From Butyricicoccus faecihominis (GTDB lineage: Bacteria; Bacillota; Clostridia; Oscillospirales; Butyricicoccaceae), in assembly GCF_024462775.1 (NCBI RefSeq), contig NZ_JANGCE010000032.1, forward strand, positions 1-40,626: a stretch of 40,626 nucleotides of DNA. Direction: 5' to 3'. The notes below the pieces were generated by a model. That model was given only the letters and a program-made list of their open reading frames with translations, ran no database searches and had not been told where the DNA came from. Made by a program: the position numbers and the translations under genes. Below, in pieces: positions 39,099-40,626 of this stretch (the first letter of the stretch is position 1; every line of letters begins with the position of its first letter).

Positions 39099-39206
39099 GT
39101 GTTTGTCAGATACGCGCCGTTCCCGGTTTCAACGGAAGCGGTAGTCATACCGAATGACGATGCCACCTTTGCAGCATTACGGTTATGCGGGCGCGGCGAA
39201 GTATGA
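39099..39206 (+). pseudogene. N-terminal fragment of an ImmA/IrrE-type metallopeptidase
   Basis: The frame VFVRYAPFPVSTEAVVIPND followed by DATFAAL matches the typical start of phage ImmA/IrrE (M78) proteins, which normally continue to a zinc-binding HExxH. Here it runs out after 35 codons. Such genes pair with XRE repressors, and one follows at 39365. Fragment by similarity from memory. Confidence 0.45.
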
Positions 39207-39364
39207 TCGGGAAAGAGACAAAGGGGTATAAATAGTCAGGTATGGAACTACCTCGCAGAATTTTACAAAATAATGTAAAATGGCTCCTATAAATACGGCG
39301 GGCATGGTAAAATAATAGTAGTGTTTCTTCGCGTGCAACGCCGCCCACAAGGAGCTTACTATTT

Positions 39365-39697
39365 ATGAACCTAGGGGACATGATTAGATCTTACAGAACC
39401 GAGCGGGGCTGGTCGCAAGCAGAGCTTGGCGACAGGTCCAAAGTAGATCCCGCCCAGATCGGTAGGTTTGAGCGTGGTGTGGCGGAGCCGGAACTGAAAA
39501 CATTGCGCAATATCGCGGACGCGTTCAATCTGGAATGCAGCGAGCTGTTGGACGACGCCCCCAAATCGTGCAGGCGGCAGCAAATAAATGAAGCAAGCGA
39601 AAAATTTGCGGACACATTGGAGCGGCATACCGGTGATTCGAGCTATATGGTCAAGGAATTTAATCAGCTTATGAGAGTTGTGAAAGAAAACCTATAA
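39365..39697 (+). CDS. XRE-family regulator, paralog B
   Basis: A 110-residue protein: helix-turn-helix QAELGDRSKVDPAQIGRFER, then LRNIADAFNLECSELLDDAP and a C-terminal helix SYMVKEFNQLMRVVKENL. Length, motifs and the upstream CGGCGGGCATGG block match the gene at 36732, so the two are right-end regulators of related elements. AAGGAGCTTACTATTT precedes the ATG. Confidence 0.8.
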   Translation: MNLGDMIRSYRTERGWSQAELGDRSKVDPAQIGRFERGVAEPELKTLRNIADAFNLECSELLDDAPKSCRRQQINEASEKFADTLERHTGDSSYMVKEFNQLMRVVKENL

Positions 39698-39709
39698 AGA
39701 TTCCCGCAA

Positions 39710-39978
39710 TGTCATTTAGTTAAGGGAAACTTATAGGAAAAAACAAGGGATTCACCGAGCTAGTAGGGCGCGAGAAGGTGAATTGGCCGAAGGCCAAGAG
39801 AAGCTGGTCTGGACCACGCCCTCGGCGCGCCGTCTCGAAGGGACGTAACACTTCATGAGAAACCATGTCCCTTCGCTCGGCCGTATCGGCCTGTTTGATG
39901 CTCTCACTTATCCCGGTGCTTCGCTCTCGGCGCGCCGAGGGCGTCGCGCCCTACTTGCGTTACCTTAGCTAAATGACA
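39710..39978. repeat. Outer inverted repeat around MITE copy 2
   Basis: TGTCATTTAGTTAAGG (39710-39725) and CCTTAGCTAAATGACA (39963-39978) are inverted arms with one mismatch flanking the MITE-like element. They may be an older palindrome into which the element inserted. Confidence 0.5.
39763..39954. mobile_element. MITE-like element, copy 2, with internal insertion
   Basis: Inverted relative to the copy at 6702-6850 and about 94% alike. The terminal repeat is split after GTAGGGCGCG by about 43 extra bases (39773-39815), after which ACGCCCTCGGCGCGCCG continues. The sequence next to one end (GCTCGGTGAATCCCT) is also shared by both copies, so the repeated unit extends a little beyond the inverted repeats. 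Confidence 0.7.
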
Positions 39979-39983
39979 TAGAA

Positions 39984-40026
39984 GATCCCCCCGGCTTCCT
40001 TGGAATGGGAAGCCGGGGGATCTTTT
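39984..40026 (+). terminator. Strong rho-independent terminator
   Basis: GATCCCCCCGGCTTCC and GGAAGCCGGGGGATC form a 15-base stem followed by TTTTA. 40030-40170 shows no gene. Confidence 0.8.
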
Positions 40027-40178
40027 ATGTTCAGGCGCATGCAGTCTCGTACAAGAGGGCGCAAAAGACAGCGGGCATACACGCATGCGACCGGATGAGC
40101 AAGGCGCGATTTCTTTCGTGCATTTCATCAAAACAAACCGCGGCATTTTTGTAAAACTGCACATAAATACGCGAACGA

Positions 40179-40244
40179 GTAATTTTACGTTGACAAGTAT
40201 AAAATGATGTACTATAATAGGTACATAAGATACTTGATAAAGTA
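40179..40244 (+). promoter_or_regulatory. Third copy of the DUF6291-type promoter and operators
   Basis: TTGACA (40190-40195), 17 bases, TATAAT (40213-40218). The upstream dyad GTAA-TT-TTAC and the downstream TACTTGATAAAGTA (40231-40244) match the two prophage promoters. The gene behind it is different. Confidence 0.7.
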
Positions 40245-40322
40245 ATTTGCGAGCCGGTTCGATTGGGGCGGCAAGCCTTGCGCGGTGCCAACATAGAATA
40301 GCCGCATGGAGGTGACGGGGAA

Positions 40323-40532
40323 ATGGAGCTGCGTTGGGAACCGGCGACCGAGCCCGCGGCGCGGGCCGATCAGGACAGGATCAACCGTTTTTACGACATG
40401 GCGGAAGGCCAAGCCGCGATAGAAATGTTTTTGGAGGACTATAAAAAGCTGTTTCCGCAAGAGATCCGCGCGTTTTTGCTGGATCTTTCATTAGCGGTGC
40501 AGGATGAAGCGCTGAACCCGGAAGAACCGTAG
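40323..40532 (+). CDS. Small hypothetical protein under prophage-type promoter
   Basis: A 69-residue acidic helical protein (MELRWEPATEPAARADQDRI; EMFLEDYKKLFPQEIRAFLL). GGAGGTGACGGGGAA precedes the ATG. No family recognised. Sharing promoter and operators with the DUF6291 genes suggests it belongs to a related mobile element or is controlled by the same repressor. Confidence 0.55.
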   Translation: MELRWEPATEPAARADQDRINRFYDMAEGQAAIEMFLEDYKKLFPQEIRAFLLDLSLAVQDEALNPEEP

Positions 40533-40570
40533 AATAGGGAAAACGAGCGAAAAAAAGCCGCCCCCTATTG

Positions 40571-40626
40571 AGCATAAGCGTAAACTTAAGCAGCGCGTGC
40601 ATTTGGGCTTCCCCCGGCGAGGGGAA
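40571..40626. repeat. Intergenic repeat, family C, right copy (inverted)
   Basis: GCGTAAACTTAAGC, GCGCGTGC, TTTGGGCTTCCCCCGG and GAGGGGAA are the reverse complement of the blocks at 20-88. It is cut by the window end. Confidence 0.6.

Noticed and set aside
38781-39144. Short frames on both strands in the remnant region
   Set aside because: No ribosome sites, no family features; region looks like decayed DNA.

Overview
The window looks like a chromosome segment of a GC-rich Gram-positive anaerobe of the class Clostridia, probably Oscillospirales (family-level placement is a guess). This rests on strong AGGAGG ribosome sites, frequent TTG and GTG starts, Clostridia-type small genes, a tmRNA next to smpB, and a siphovirus-like prophage of Firmicutes type.

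Layout. (1) 1-6128: host genes: an alpha/beta hydrolase, a sugar O-acetyltransferase, a small Cys protein, hypotheticals, a membrane-anchored XRE regulator, and an ArsR / CxC permease / mini-thioredoxin operon behind a near-perfect promoter. (2) 6108-6910: intergenic repeats including a 149-bp MITE-like element with perfect 27-bp terminal inverted repeats; an inverted second copy lies at 39763-39954. (3) 6931-11629: two tandem XRE paralogs, an unrecognised 366-aa protein with YpsA/SLOG-like and helix-turn-helix-like regions, a fumarylacetoacetate-hydrolase-family enzyme, thioredoxin reductase and smpB. (4) 11682-12040: tmRNA (ssrA). (5) 12041-37190: a prophage placed exactly at the tmRNA 3' end, with an imperfect copy of that end at 37168-37190. 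Its order is DUF6291 protein, small early genes, late regulator, terminase, portal, scaffold, capsid, connectors, tail, tape measure, tail hub, fibres, holin, amidase and an XRE regulator. No integrase or replication genes are visible, and several genes are frameshifted or start oddly. (6) 37191-39697: apparently the remnant of a second, tandem prophage. It has a roughly 95% identical DUF6291 gene with the same upstream region, a cold-shock gene, a transposase-like scrap, an ImmA/IrrE fragment and a second XRE paralog. (7) 39698-40626: a MITE copy, a terminator and a small gene behind a third copy of the DUF6291 promoter.

Most interesting system. Between the tail chaperone gene (ends 23436) and the tape-measure gene (starts 24542) are three tandem units of about 387 bp. 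Each has a plus-strand TTGACA-N17-TATACT promoter facing a minus-strand TTGnCG-N17-TATACT promoter, and the two converge on a shared hairpin. The minus transcript encodes a 22-24 aa hydrophobic peptide ending in ILTI(N/Y)AK, with its ribosome site inside a hairpin. Peptides are conserved through synonymous change and the shared hairpin shows compensatory changes. The architecture matches a convergent type I toxin-antitoxin locus (par/Fst, TxpA/RatA type), but I do not recognise the peptide family.

A second candidate is a programmed -1 frameshift (A AAC CCT directly before the stop) that would add a 39-residue acidic tail to the major tail protein.
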